The notes under the pieces: generated by a model
The model's input: only the letters and a program-made list of their open reading frames with translations
Told to the model about the DNA's origin: nothing
The model's database searches: none
DNA from: Bidens hawaiensis
Lineage: Eukaryota > Streptophyta > Magnoliopsida > Asterales > Asteraceae
Reading direction: 5' to 3'
Length of the DNA: 64,000 nucleotides
Assembly: GCA_021521415.1 (NCBI GenBank)
Contig: JAIQDT010000001.1
Span: 1,860,001 to 1,924,000, forward strand
Translations under genes and position numbers: made by a program
Part shown: piece after piece, positions 1-9,585 of the stretch
Layout: each line of letters begins with the position of its first letter
How positions within the stretch are numbered: position 1 is the stretch's first letter

Positions 1-1293
1 ATGATGACTCGGATTCCGAGCGTGAAGGGGGAGAAGGTGGGAACAATGATGGTGGGGATGATGATGGTAACGATGGTGATGATGGAGCTGGTGAGCGAGC
101 TCTGAAAGAACAACAAGATGCAGTCGATGCTGCTCTAGCTGCCACCGTTAAAGCTCAGCAAGAGCGAAAAAGAAAAGGCAAGGCTGTAGCTACTGATGAG
201 CCATCCAAGAAGCCCCGTGTATCCTCTGGGGCTGGTGTAATTATTGGTGCACCACCACCTCGTCAATCAACTACTCAAAGCTCGGCGGTGCCGCTAACTA
301 CTAGCACTCCGATGCTCACATTAACAACGACGACGGTGTCACATGAGAGATTGAAATGGAGGATGTTACTGCTGAAGAGTACCCGGACTTGTATCAACAC
401 GCAAATGTTGATCAAGGTGCTCCGGTATTTCATGAAGACGTAATTAAAGAAACTGAGGACGATTTGGAGAAGATTGTGCAGCGAACGGTTCCTTCACTCA
501 AAGAAGTGACTGATGATGACATTGATAGATGGTTCAAACGCCAGAAAGTGGGTAAGATCGTCGGTGCTTTTCGGTATGTAGATAAAGAAAGAAATGATAC
601 CGCTGCTGCTTGGATTAAGGCAAATCAGATGACTACCTTCAAGACTGTTTCTAAGGTACATGGTGACATTGTCTCCTGGCTCTATGATTCAGACCTTAAG
701 GTATGTATTGTTAAATGGGAAAAAGGTGTGCAATATTACGAGAGGATAACGGATGTTCTAACACTACCGCGTTGGGATGTACGCACCCTCGCGAGACGTC
801 CATTTATCAATCGTGGGGGCAACCGAATGGCTGAGTGGTTTCATCAACACTTACTGTTCGAGGTCAATCATGGCTTCAAGTTCTTCAAGCCCAGGTCCCA
901 AGACGTAAACGTACTGATGAGATTGATCCGAGGACTGGCTGGAAGAAACTTGTTTTGAAAGTGAAGCCACCAAAGACAATGAAAAGAGTTCCTGTGAAGA
1001 CAATGCCGCAAGATATTTATCTGTCTTTCAATCGTTGGTACTACGACAATCGTACTGGCGAGGCCGTTATTGTTCGTGGTCGAGGACTACAGACTGAGCT
1101 CATCAAGATAATCGACCCGATGTGGTTGTTTAATTTATCATAGACAGACAATGACGTGCTACACAGGAAGCAAATTTTGTTTGAACGTCAAGAAGATTAC
1201 GACCTGGCTATGCAATTCCAACGTGTTGTTCGAGTATGCCATGAGCACGGGATTCATAGTTGCAGAGATTGGCAGACAAAGCGTTTCAAATAA
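1..1293 (+). pseudogene. Third (post-pol) ORF of an LTR retrotransposon, decayed, copy A
   Basis: The coding region enters from the left of the window and uses three frames in turn. It opens with a low-complexity Asp/Gly/Asn stretch and a basic segment (1-330). A 200-residue part follows (356-958) containing DDDIDRWFKRQKVG. The last part starts near 905 with RRKRTDEIDPRTGWKKL and should run to 1293. The shifts lie near 300-345 and 900. A TGA sits just before 356, and a TAG at 1141-1143 is GAG in copy B (12241-12243), so copy A is more damaged. The function is unknown; such ORFs are sometimes called env-like because of their position, but I see no signal peptide or membrane anchor. The polypurine tract follows 20 bp after the stop. 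Confidence 0.6.
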
Positions 1294-1312
1294 GTTAAAG
1301 ACAAAGAGCTCA

Positions 1313-1327
1313 AGACGAGGGGGTGTC
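1313..1327 (+). promoter_or_regulatory. Polypurine tract of the copy-A LTR element
   Basis: The purine run AGACGAGGGGG followed by TGTC lies immediately 5' of the LTR start TGTTAG at 1328. This is the position of the plus-strand primer of reverse transcription. The copy-B counterpart is 12413-12427. Confidence 0.6.
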
Positions 1328-1436
1328 TGTTAGTGCACGGTTTTGCGTCTCGAGTCTTTGTAATTATCGTTAAATGTTTATTTGATTATTTTAATGTAAT
1401 ATTTAATGTTTATTTATCTAATTCGTTATGTCATGT

Positions 1437-1638
1437 CTAGTTCGCTAGGAATGTTAGCGAACTAAGACTAGTTCGTTAAGGTTAGGTCTAGTTCGCTAGG
1501 AATGTTAGCGAACTAGGACTTTATAATGTATTCCCACCTGATTCGTTAGGGGATGTTAACGAATCAGGGGGTGGTTCGTTAAGTTAATTTAAGTTAACGA
1601 AGGGGAAGCTGGTTCGCTAGGGGATGTTAGCGAACCAG
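1437..1638 (+). promoter_or_regulatory. Five co-varying hairpins (TTCG..CGAA palindromes) in LTR U3
   Basis: There are five inverted repeats in 200 bp just upstream of the TATA box. Their arms are 1438-1447/1455-1464 and 1489-1498/1506-1515 (TAGTTCGCTA with TAGCGAACTA), 1538-1548/1557-1567 (CTGATTCGTTA with TAACGAATCAG), 1575-1582/1594-1601 (TTCGTTAA with TTAACGAA) and 1609-1619/1628-1638 (CTGGTTCGCTA with TAGCGAACCAG). Four share a GG..ATGT loop. Where the arms differ between copies, both sides change together so pairing is kept. Copy-B counterparts are at 12537-12738. Function unknown. Confidence 0.8.
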
Positions 1639-1647
1639 ATCGTCTTC

Positions 1648-1655
1648 TATATATA
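1648..1655 (+). promoter_or_regulatory. TATA box of the LTR promoter, copy A
   Basis: TATATATA lies about 10 bp downstream of the last hairpin and 320 bp into the LTR, where a U3 promoter is expected. The inverted LTR fragment has the same element at 4211-4218 on the minus strand. Confidence 0.55.
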
Positions 1656-1989
1656 GTGAACCACTGTTCACTTGAAAATGTTGAAGTTTTGAGATAATTA
1701 ATATTATTCTGAAAAGGTTTAATGTATTCTCTCTCTCTCTCAAGCTTCACAATAATTATATTGATAATATATACACTAATAACAATCAAACTAAGGTATA
1801 AAAGAGTTAGATCTGTATAATCAATATCAACATATAGATCTGGATCAGATCTAAGTTATTGATTAGAACGAGTGTTATAAAGGGGATCAAACAGGAATGA
1901 TCGCGGGATGGTTAAAATCATAACCAAGAATTAAACAATAAAACTGAGATGATTATAGGGGTTTTCGGGATAAGCCGTAGCTGCAAATG

Positions 1990-2270
1990 AACAACTTCGC
2001 CTGCAAGCTTAAGTTCGCCTTTCAAGCAAGTTCGCCAAGTATGTTCGCTGCTAATCAAGTTCGCCAGATATTAAGTTCGCCATGCTATAACTTCGCATGT
2101 CAATAAGTTCGCCAAGCTAAGTTCGTAGCATGCCAAGTTCGCCTATTGTAAACTTCGCCTATATAAGTTCGCTACTGGTTAACTTCGCTGTTGTATAAGT
2201 TCGCTTAAGTAAAAGTTCGCTTAAGTTAAGTTCGCTTAAGTAAGTTCGCTTACACGTATGTTTGCTTACT
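1990..2270 (+). repeat. Cluster of short AAGTTCGCC/AAGTTCGCT repeats
   Basis: About twenty irregularly spaced copies of (A)AGTTCGCY, with variants ACTTCGCC and AGTTCGTA, occur in 280 bp. All point the same way, unlike the inverted hairpins in U3 that use the same TTCGC core. Copy-B counterpart is about 13090-13370. Confidence 0.7.
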
Positions 2271-2304
2271 GTTATGACCGCTTGCGAATACAGCTCGACC
2301 CAAG

Positions 2305-2386
2305 CCAGGGGCTCTGCCCCTTGGACCCTGCTAGGGGCTGCCGCCCCTAAACTCCGCTGCCAGGGGCGCTGCCCCCGGACCCCCGT
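2305..2386 (+). repeat. GC-rich foldback block inside the LTR
   Basis: A very GC-rich island sits in AT-rich surroundings. It is made of CCAGGGGCTCTGCCCCTTGG, a similar CTAGGGGCTGCCGCCCCTA and CCAGGGGCGCTGCCCCCGG, each able to fold back. The same block is in copy B (13405-13486) and, slightly changed, in the solo LTR at 33205-33290. This supports a common LTR ancestry. Confidence 0.7.
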
Positions 2387-2837
2387 TCGTTGTGGGTAAT
2401 AACTAAGACTAGAAAGATGATATGAGTAGTGATACTTAATTGATACGTGTAATTATTATACAGTTAGCCGTGCACAACTGAAGAAAGGAATTACCATTAA
2501 CGGTGAACGTAACCGCATTCAGGTGAGTTTCTAGCCCCATTTCCTTGTTATGTTTTCGGGGCTGTGTGCATATTCGATGTGATAGTTAATACACTTACCT
2601 TAACTGGTAAGTGTATGCCTTATATGGTTTATATGTTATGTATGTATATCTTAAATGTGAATGAAAGCTTGTCGGTACGTGAACGATCTTCGGATATTGC
2701 ACGTGCCAACAAGGGAGGTATGTTTATGATAGATGAATGTGTATGATAGATATACGTACAATATATGAATATGTATGAATGATTAAAGAAAGTATGTATG
2801 TTATGGGCATGTAAAGACAGTATGTACGAAGATGAAG

Positions 2838-3033
2838 AAAGAGGGACCAGACCCTAATAATATCTGAGATAGAGAATGAGGGACCAGACCCTTTATAATA
2901 TCTGAGATAGAGAAGTAAAAAGGGACCAGACCCTAATAATATCTGAGATAGACAAGAAAGGGACCAGACCCTAAAATATTTGAGATAGACAAAGGAAAGA
3001 GAGGGACCAGACCCTAATAATAACTGAGATAGA
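2838..3033 (+). repeat. Minisatellite, ~38-bp unit, five copies
   Basis: Tandem copies of GAGGGACCAGACCCTAATAA followed by a TATCTGAGATAGA segment, with 1-3 bp length changes between units. The copy-B array is at 13938-14135. A related array with GGGATCAGACCC units occupies 33735-33975 in the solo LTR. Confidence 0.8.
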
Positions 3034-3483
3034 ATGGACAGTAACTATATAGTATGAAAGTAATAAAGTATGAATATACGTATGAAATTATGTAATGAAA
3101 GTAAGTTAGAAAAGTAATTATTATGTATCTTCGGATGCATGATTGAAGGTAAGTGTATGTATTATATGATATGTGATTAACTAGAACTCACTCAGCGTAG
3201 CTGACTTTTAGTATGCACACAGGTGAGTAAGATGAGGCAGCTCGCTTGATGAGGGCACGTGGCAGAAGAATAAAGTCTGGCATCTGAAGACTTAAAGACG
3301 TTTTAGTATTTATAATTGAATTGAAAGACAATATGTTTTATTAAGACAAAGTTATGGATTTATATGTAATGTTTTATGAATGCTTTAATGTTCCGCGAAT
3401 GTTTTAATTAACTCTGATATTAAGAACTGCGTTTATGAGTAAATCCAACACCAACGTAGGGCTACCGGTAACGGGGCCTTACA

Positions 3484-4114
3484 GTAAGTATGTTGGTACG
3501 TATGTACATAGGTACATATGAACGTAGATGCATGCATGCATGGAGGTTTGTTCGCACGTAGATACCTACCCATGCATATACGTACTGATGTATGTATGTA
3601 CACCTACACACGTAACAAAGATTTAAATAATACTTATTCATATACACTAAACCAAATTAAAAGTAGTCATATACCACCCACAAAGATTTAAATTAAAATT
3701 ATACCAAATTACAAGTAAGCATACTTATAACCTAGTGATTCAAAAAAAGTTTAAAAACGATTGCTTTTGGTGGATGTATCATTCTAGAAATCAAATGTTT
3801 GGAACGGAGATCAATAGTTGAAAGGACAAAACAAGTGTAACCTCTATAGGATTTTTAAGAGAAAATTGAAGATGATTTAATACAAAAGTTTGACTTTCTA
3901 CACCAAAAAAAACGTTTGATTAAATGATATATACAAAATTTACCAACATAGCCTTTTGGTATTATAAAACATTAAATTGGAGACATTAAAAATTACAAGA
4001 TTACCACTTTATTTTAATGCCATAGATCAACAAAAGTAAGGGTCATGATTTACTTCTCGCACTTCTCACTTTAAAAACACTTCTCGCATGATCCATCCCC
4101 AGTCAACGTATGTG
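3484..4114. other. Non-coding flank; contains the empty target site of the copy-B solo LTR
   Basis: AT-rich sequence with short TGTATGTACA-like runs near 3490-3600 and no credible gene. CATAG at 4021-4025 is the uninterrupted counterpart of the target site that is duplicated on both sides of the solo LTR in copy B (15122-15126 and 17421-17425). The copy-B equivalent of the region is 14585-15121 plus 17426-17514. Confidence 0.7.
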
Positions 4115-4500
4115 TATGTTAATAATATTAATATGAAGATTGAGAGAGAGATGGGACAGGGGTTTGTTAATTAATTCTCAAAACTTAACTTAAACAGTGA
4201 CAGATGTCACTATATATAGAAGATTGACCTAGTTCGTTAACATCCCCTAACGAACTAGGATCTACTTCGTTACATACACTTAATGGAAATAATCTTAACG
4301 AAACACCCCCTGATTCGTTAAACATCCTTAACGAATCAGGAGGGAATTAACTTAGATCTAGTTCGCTAAACATCCTTAGCGAACTAGACTAATACATTAA
4401 CGAACTACAATATATATTAATTGTTTATTACATTAAACAAAAACGACAAATACTTTAACGATAAATACAAAGACTCAAAACGCAAAACCGTGCGCTAACA
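4115..4500 (-). repeat. Inverted 5' fragment of the same LTR family, copy A
   Basis: Read on the minus strand from 4500 this begins TGTTAGCGCACGGTTTTGCG, like the LTR start at 1328. It repeats the hairpin array (arms at 4230-4239/4248-4257, 4310-4320/4329-4339 and 4359-4368/4377-4386), the TATA box and the CT run, and then stops. It lacks the 3' half of the LTR and any coding sequence, so it is a truncated copy. The same LTR family therefore stands in opposite orientations about 2.5 kb apart. Confidence 0.75.
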
Positions 4501-4780
4501 TAAAGATAACATGTATAAAATTGAAAATAAGTATTATACATATATGCATAATTTTGCTAAACTGATTTTTTTCTATGAAATCAGGATGAAAGATAAAAAA
4601 TTTTGGTTTTTTTACTTTTTTTATTAGCGTTTTTTTTTGTTTTATCCATTTTCTTTTTTCTTAAAAGGAATTTTTGTGTGGTCCAAAATGTTTCTTAAAA
4701 TTCTCAATTTCAAAATGGTTCTCACCTGATTCAAATCATATATATATATATATATATATATAGTGAGAGAGAGAGAGAGA

Positions 4781-6048
4781 TAAAAGATCCATTATTATAA
4801 TCCCTAATCGTACATTACATACGCGAGTTCCTACATCGTCAATTTCAAAAAACACGCGGTGACAACATTGTAAATTTCATCAACTCTGATCCACTGCTTC
4901 TATCGATTCCATCCACCATCACCATTCAACAATCCGCCATCGTACAATGATTTTGCCCACTGCGCACCGTTGAAACCATCATCCACATTCATCATACTTT
5001 GTCGCTTATTGTTGTTCACAGGTTTGTTTATCTTTTGATAAAATTAAAACTGAAATTGATGAACTTAATTGATCAATTAACCTTGAAATTGATCCAATTA
5101 ATCATCAATTTTAAGGTTCAATCGTTCAATTTTGAGTTCTGAGTGGTGGGTTTTAACCTTGAATATATTAAGATTAAGCTTGAACGTTTTAGGTTTTAAG
5201 CTTGTACGTTTTAGTTTAACAATGAATGTATAAAATTTAAGCTTAAACTTCTAAACTTTTTGTTCAGAACTTCTAAACTTCTAAACCTTTTGTTTTGAAC
5301 TTCTAAACTTTTTATTCTAAACTTCAAAACTTGAACATTTAAAGGTGTTCATTTTGGTTAGAACGTTTCAATTAATCATCAATTTAAAGCTTCAATCGTT
5401 CAATTTAGAGTTTTGAGTGGTGGGTTTTAACCTTGAATGTATTAAGATTAAGCTTGAACGTTTTAGGTTCTAAGCATGTATATTTTAGTTTAACCTTGAA
5501 TGTATAAGATTTAAGCCCGAACTTCTAAACTTTTTGTTCTGAACTTTTAAGCTTTTTGTTCTGAACTTCTAAACTTGAACGTTTAAAGGTATTCATTTTG
5601 GGTAGAACTTTTAAACGTACACAGTATCTTCGATTTTGTTTAAGAATGTTTAAACGTAATATTTTGAACCCTAATCAGAGCTCAATTGAGTGTATTATTA
5701 TTTCATAATCGATTGATGAATCTAAATCCTTCTACACATCAATTCGATTGATTAAATTATCATTTTTTGATCAATTTTGAAGATTCTTGATGTTCAACGA
5801 CGTTCTATTTTGATTTTAGTTTTGACTTTAGAGATTTCATACTTTAAGCACTAATTAAGGTTTAGATATTGGATGAGATAGAGTGCGGAGTTCAGAATTT
5901 GGATCACAATGGATTTGTAATCAATGAATATGATCATGAATTAGTTTGGGTAATTTACGAAATTTCTACGGCATGTTTTGTAATCCAACGCTCTTGAAGG
6001 TCACGTACATAATGTACGATAAGCCATTATTGTACAATAACCCATCCA
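4781..6048 (+). mobile_element. TIR element (non-autonomous DNA transposon), copy A
   Basis: The left end TAAAAGATCCATTATTATAA and following ~80 bp are an imperfect inverted match to the right end near 5990-6048. Both contain a TCGTACATTA..TACGCG-like core and a run of similar spacing into an AAAACACGCGG-like sequence. The same two ends bound the element at 32054-35285 in opposite orientation. The interior is AT-rich, with many near-repeats of CTTGAACGTTTTAGG and AACTTCTAAACTTTTTG, and encodes nothing. Long TIRs would fit a Mutator-like MITE, but no target duplication is visible because both ends abut microsatellites, so the superfamily is open. Confidence 0.55.
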
Positions 6049-6099
6049 TATATATATATATATGTATGTGTGTGTGTATGTGTGTGTGGGTGGGTGAGT

Positions 6100-6650
6100 A
6101 ACGTATAATAATTGCTTAACGTACATTAGGTACACGAATACGGTCAAGTCTAAAAATAAATATGTTCAAGTCAAATTCTAAAACCGAAAACGTTCTAGGA
6201 TAAACCCTAAAACGTTCAAGGTTACAACCTAAAACGTTCAAACCTTAAACCTTATACTTTCAAGGTTAAAAGCAATTATGCCCAAGTCAAAATTTGATTC
6301 AATTAAAGATCCCGATGTATTTATTTATATGAATTGATAATTAATTAGACATAGATTGATGATTTCGAGTTCATGTGATGGGATTTCATGGATCAATTTC
6401 GAAAGGTTAAAATGCTGTTTACCATTATGGTTGAGGCAAGATTGGAACATCACAGAAGCTTAAATTGATATGAAAAATAGATCGATTACCTGGAGAATTA
6501 GTTCAAATCTTGAATGATGATGATGAATTTCAACCCTAGGTGAGGAAATGACAGCGATGATGAAGTTTAGGGTGTGTTTTTTTGGCATAGAAGGATGTTG
6601 GTAGTCGCGGACGTAATGTATGATAAGGGATTATTGTATTGGATCTTTTA
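6100..6650 (-). mobile_element. Second, shorter TIR element of the same family, inverted
   Basis: The right end GGATCTTTTA (6641-6650) is the perfect inverted repeat of the first element's left end at 4781-4790, and the next ~40 bp inward also match. The left end near 6104-6140 resembles the first element's right end. So two related elements lie head to head across a (TA)/(TG) microsatellite (6049-6098). The interior carries AAAACGTTCAAGGTT-like repeats, which are the inverse of those in the first element. No coding capacity. Confidence 0.5.
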
Positions 6651-6656
6651 CCTATG

Positions 6657-6704
<48 letters not shown>

Positions 6705-7092
6705 GGGGCAGGTTCAAGAGGGAACTCAAAATAAGTGTGAAACTGAAGAACTCTTCATTTTACATATAAAAAAATAATATAAAGCTCAATTTCACATGTA
6801 AAAAATTAGTTTTAACATAAAATTTTTTGGACTTTTTATTTATAAATACATGTTGAAGACATTCCAATAATAAAAGTAATTTTGTCAAAAAAAATTATTT
6901 TTACCGTTTTTTAACTGAAAATAAATTTTTTTTTAGAAATGGCTTTTACATGTGTTTATATGTAAAAAGCTCTAAAAAGAATATGTAAAAATGTGGTTTT
7001 TACACGAAAAATGATTTTTTTTAGTATTTATTTTACAATTAAAATGAAGAGTTCGTATGTTCCCTATTTTTTTGAGTTCCCTCTTGAACCTG

Positions 7093-7095
<3 letters not shown>
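6705..7095. mobile_element. MITE inserted in a TA/CA microsatellite, copy A
   Basis: Left end GGGGCAGGTTCAAGAGGGAA and right end TTCCCTCTTGAACCTGTTC form a roughly 25-bp terminal inverted repeat, continued by ACTCAAAA on both sides. The ~390-bp AT-rich interior is non-coding. The element sits exactly between a (CA)n-TATATA tract and a (TA)n tract. This recalls Micron-type MITEs, which target TA microsatellites, though homology to them is not claimed. Copy B at 20086-20463 is 13 bp shorter owing to a small deletion. Confidence 0.7.
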
Positions 7096-7136
<41 letters not shown>

Positions 7137-8137
7137 GAGAAATTAATATAGACTATTGATATTGACAATCAATGGCATATATTAGAAGTGGCATTGTTGT
7201 AATTACTAACACAACATTAAAACATGATTTTAAATAAAAAGGGTATGTTGGTCTTTCTGGTACAGCCTTGGTCAAATTAAACATACATTACAAATTTAGT
7301 ATGTTTCCTATTTTTATGCCCTAATTAACTCCCTTCTTTCTCCATTCAAATCATATTCCGGTAAAATATGATTGTCAAAATCAAGGTTTTAAAGATTATT
7401 TGATGCGCTAAATATTAATACACTATTTTTGTGGGCTTTATATAATTATTTATTTCTTTAACGTTAAAGATTTAGTAATCCCCTACATTTTAATACACTA
7501 TTTTTGTGGGCTAATTTCATTATATATATATAAATATCTTGAAATTATAAGGTTTAACTTGTTTATTGTGTAGGATGATCATTTCAATAGGATACACGTG
7601 TTATTGTGTAGCTTAACATGCTAGTTGTGTAGGATGATTACTGTGGTGAAGGTATTGAACATTGATTAGTTACGAAATTTTTTTTAAAATATATATGTAC
7701 AATCTTAATCATCCTACATGAACCTTCACAAACGATATTATTGTGTATGAGGTTTTGGCATGTGTAGATATTATGATAGATGTGAAGTGTTGATAATTAA
7801 ACAAAAGAGTGTAGGAGTAGCTTTACTGTGTAGGGGTCTGTTTAATAGCAAGTTTTTACGTTAATGAGTAGATTAATGAGTTTTAAAGTATGGACAATGA
7901 ATAGCAATCCACGTACATAACTTGAGCAATTTTTGTAGGTAAACAAATTGTATAATATCGATCAATATTTTTCTAATTTGGGAATTATGTGTATGTAATT
8001 CTTGTGTAGATAATCTAAATGCTGCTAGGTAATATGAATTTATCTAAAATGGGTCAATCAAACCCAAATATGTGTATGTGTTAACGTTAAGTTGTGTAGG
8101 TAGTTTGTGTAATATGTGCCAATCTTATATAACGTAA
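7096..8137. other. AT-rich non-coding flank of Tat1, copy A
   Basis: A TA microsatellite, then AT-rich sequence with scattered GTGTAGG/GTGTAGATA words. I see no gene. A similar stretch reappears right of Tat1 at 31316-31500 (shared TTGTATAATATnGnTCAAT and TTTTTCTAATTTG words), so this is the sequence Tat1 inserted into. Bases 8133-8137 (CGTAA) would be the left target duplication of Tat1, but the matching right copy is lost. Confidence 0.5.
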
Positions 8138-9001
8138 TGAAGAAACACTAAATGTCTTCGGCAGATTACGGATAATCTTAGGGTTAAGTAGATGCTTCCC
8201 ACGAGGGTTAGGTCCGGCAAAGATGGTTATTCTTCTCGACCTGCAAAACAGACACCGTGAACTCGTCACTGAGAGGGGGGGGGTTCCTCCTTGTGACCAC
8301 CCTCCGGCGTGAGAATCAGACTAGATTGCTCTGAATATAAGTGTATATTGAGAGAAATAGCTAGAGAGAAGATAAGATGATCATACCGTTCCAAGGTGTT
8401 GGAGTATTTATAGCCGAAGGTAGGTTTCCAAGCAGGTACGGCCAGCTGTATATAATATTCATTTTCCACCAACTACGGGCTACGTACGTGCCACGATGGG
8501 AGTTGGTGGGTAGGCAGCGGCTGATAGTGACATTTTGTACTGGAGCGTGCTCCTCCTCGTACTATTGTCGGTGAGCTGTCACCATGTGATTGGTTCATGG
8601 GCTGCTTTTGTCAGATCTTGTCTATTTTGTCAATACCTTGGCAGGTATAGTACAAAAGATCTTCCAGAAGCGTACGGACTGGCTCTTTTGGGCGGGAATA
8701 TTCCCGCCTTGCTCATTCTTTCCTCAGGTGACATTGCTGAAGTATGAGTTAGTGCCTTATGCGTGTAGCCTTACTGTTAGTGCGGGTAGCCTTCCTTCTT
8801 GGCTTGTACCCACAGCTGCGGGAACAGGTAGGGTACTGTACCAAGGGAGGCTTTCCTGCGGGAACAGCTGGCTTACTGCGTGTAAGGTCTTCATCTCTGA
8901 GCATGGTGGGTCCTGCGGAACCAGCTGGTCTTTGCGCAGACGTACCTCTTCAAGGTGTGTCTTGTGGGTCCAACTGGGCTTTGCGGGGACCTACCTCTTC
9001 A
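8138..9001 (-). repeat. 3' LTR of Tat1, copy A (864 bp)
   Basis: On the minus strand it runs from TGAAGAGGTAGG at 9001 to GTGTTTCTTCA at 8138, giving a TGAAGA/TCTTCA terminal inverted repeat. It is clearly related to the 5' LTR of Tat2 (58165-59235), which starts TGAAGAGGTAGG and ends TTTCTTCA next to its primer site; that match fixes both ends. The LTR TATA box is CTATAAATACTCC, read on the minus strand around 8402-8414. Small ORFs inside it are incidental. Confidence 0.85.
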
Positions 9002-9015
9002 GGTCCCCCAAGTCC
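9002..9015 (-). promoter_or_regulatory. Polypurine tract of Tat1, copy A
   Basis: The minus strand reads GGACTTGGGGGACC directly before the LTR start TGAAGAGG. This is the expected plus-strand primer position. The copy-B equivalent is 22389-22402. Confidence 0.6.
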
Positions 9016-9401
9016 ATTGTTCTTCTCATAAATTGTTAATAAGTGAGGTGAACTTTTGGACTTTAAGCAAGAGGTTTTAAAGAGGGGTTTTTGTTTTTTA
9101 AGGTTTTCCGTGGGGATTCTTCCCGCAGTTTTCCTAATGTCACTTGCAGAAATTCCCGACTTTTCTGCCTGATATTTGGTTATGATGCGGGTAGGTGTTT
9201 AACCTCTTCGCAAGTCGGGAGCGTTGAGTTTCACTTGTATAGATTCTTCACGAGGTTTTGGTAGTTTTGGACATAGTGATCAGTTATGTTAAACCACCAA
9301 TTCCACCTTGAAGCTTCAAACAATCAAGTTCTCAACGTTCCCGCCATGCGGAGGTGTTATTTCCCTTTCCGCAAGCATGGCCCATAAGATCCTTCTTGGG
9401 T

Positions 9402-9585
9402 TCAATTCCCTGCAAGTGCTGAGTATGTGAAGGGTTTCGCCTTGACACTGTACCCGCATTTGTCTTACGGTTCCTTGTTTTCCAAGGTATCTTGGCTTCA
9501 ATTCCCTGCAAGTGCTAAGTATGTGAAGGGTTTCGCCTTGACACTGTACCCGCACTTGTCTTATGGTTTCTTGTTTTCTAAGGTA
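9402..9585 (+). repeat. Tandem ~90-bp duplication upstream of the antisense gene
   Basis: Two adjacent copies of a segment containing TTCAATTCCCTGCAAGTGCT, AAGGGTTTCGCCTTGACACT and GTACCCGCAnTTGTCTTA, with a few differences. It lies between the 3' LTR and the TATA box of the antisense gene, so it could be part of its upstream control region. Copy B is at about 22789-22972. Confidence 0.8.

Larger units (their letters stand above)
1..3483 (+). mobile_element. 3' end of an LTR retrotransposon (third ORF, PPT, 3' LTR), copy A
   Basis: A broken coding region (1-1293), a purine-rich tract and a TG-to-CA LTR (1328-3483) follow in the order expected at the 3' end of an LTR retrotransposon. Gag, pol and the 5' LTR lie left of the window or are lost. 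An ORF between pol and the 3' LTR is known in SIRE-type Copia elements. The general shape of this ORF (basic/acidic linker, then a DPxTG-type start of a C-terminal domain) resembles the third ORF of Copia3 at 46685-49253. I infer a SIRE-like Copia element, but no polymerase is visible to prove it. Confidence 0.6.
1328..3483 (+). repeat. Probable 3' LTR (~2.16 kb), copy A
   Basis: It starts TGTTAGTGCACGG directly after the polypurine tract and ends GGGGCCTTACA at 3483. Inside are an array of co-varying hairpins (1437-1638), a TATA box (1648-1655), a CT run (1729-1742), AAGTTCGCC-type short repeats (1990-2270), a GC-rich foldback block (2305-2386) and a 38-bp minisatellite (2838-3033). The last 1.2 kb is clearly related to the 3' half of the solo LTR at 32107-34423, which ends with a similar GGGGTTTTACA. 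The 5' thirds differ, so it could instead be two joined LTR fragments. No target duplication can be tested, as the left end of the element is not visible. Confidence 0.55.

Noticed and set aside
1990..2270. CRISPR-like direct repeats
   Set aside because: Nine-base words with irregular spacing in a plant LTR; no repeat-spacer order and no cas genes.
3462..3647. 61-codon minus-strand ORF rich in Tyr/Thr/Val, repeated at 14563
   Set aside because: Arises from TGTATGTACA-like low-complexity sequence.
8535..9039. Overlapping plus-strand ORFs of 65-149 codons, repeated at 21764-22426
   Set aside because: They lie within or just beyond the Tat1 LTR on the opposite strand and have no family motif; LTR sequence explains them.
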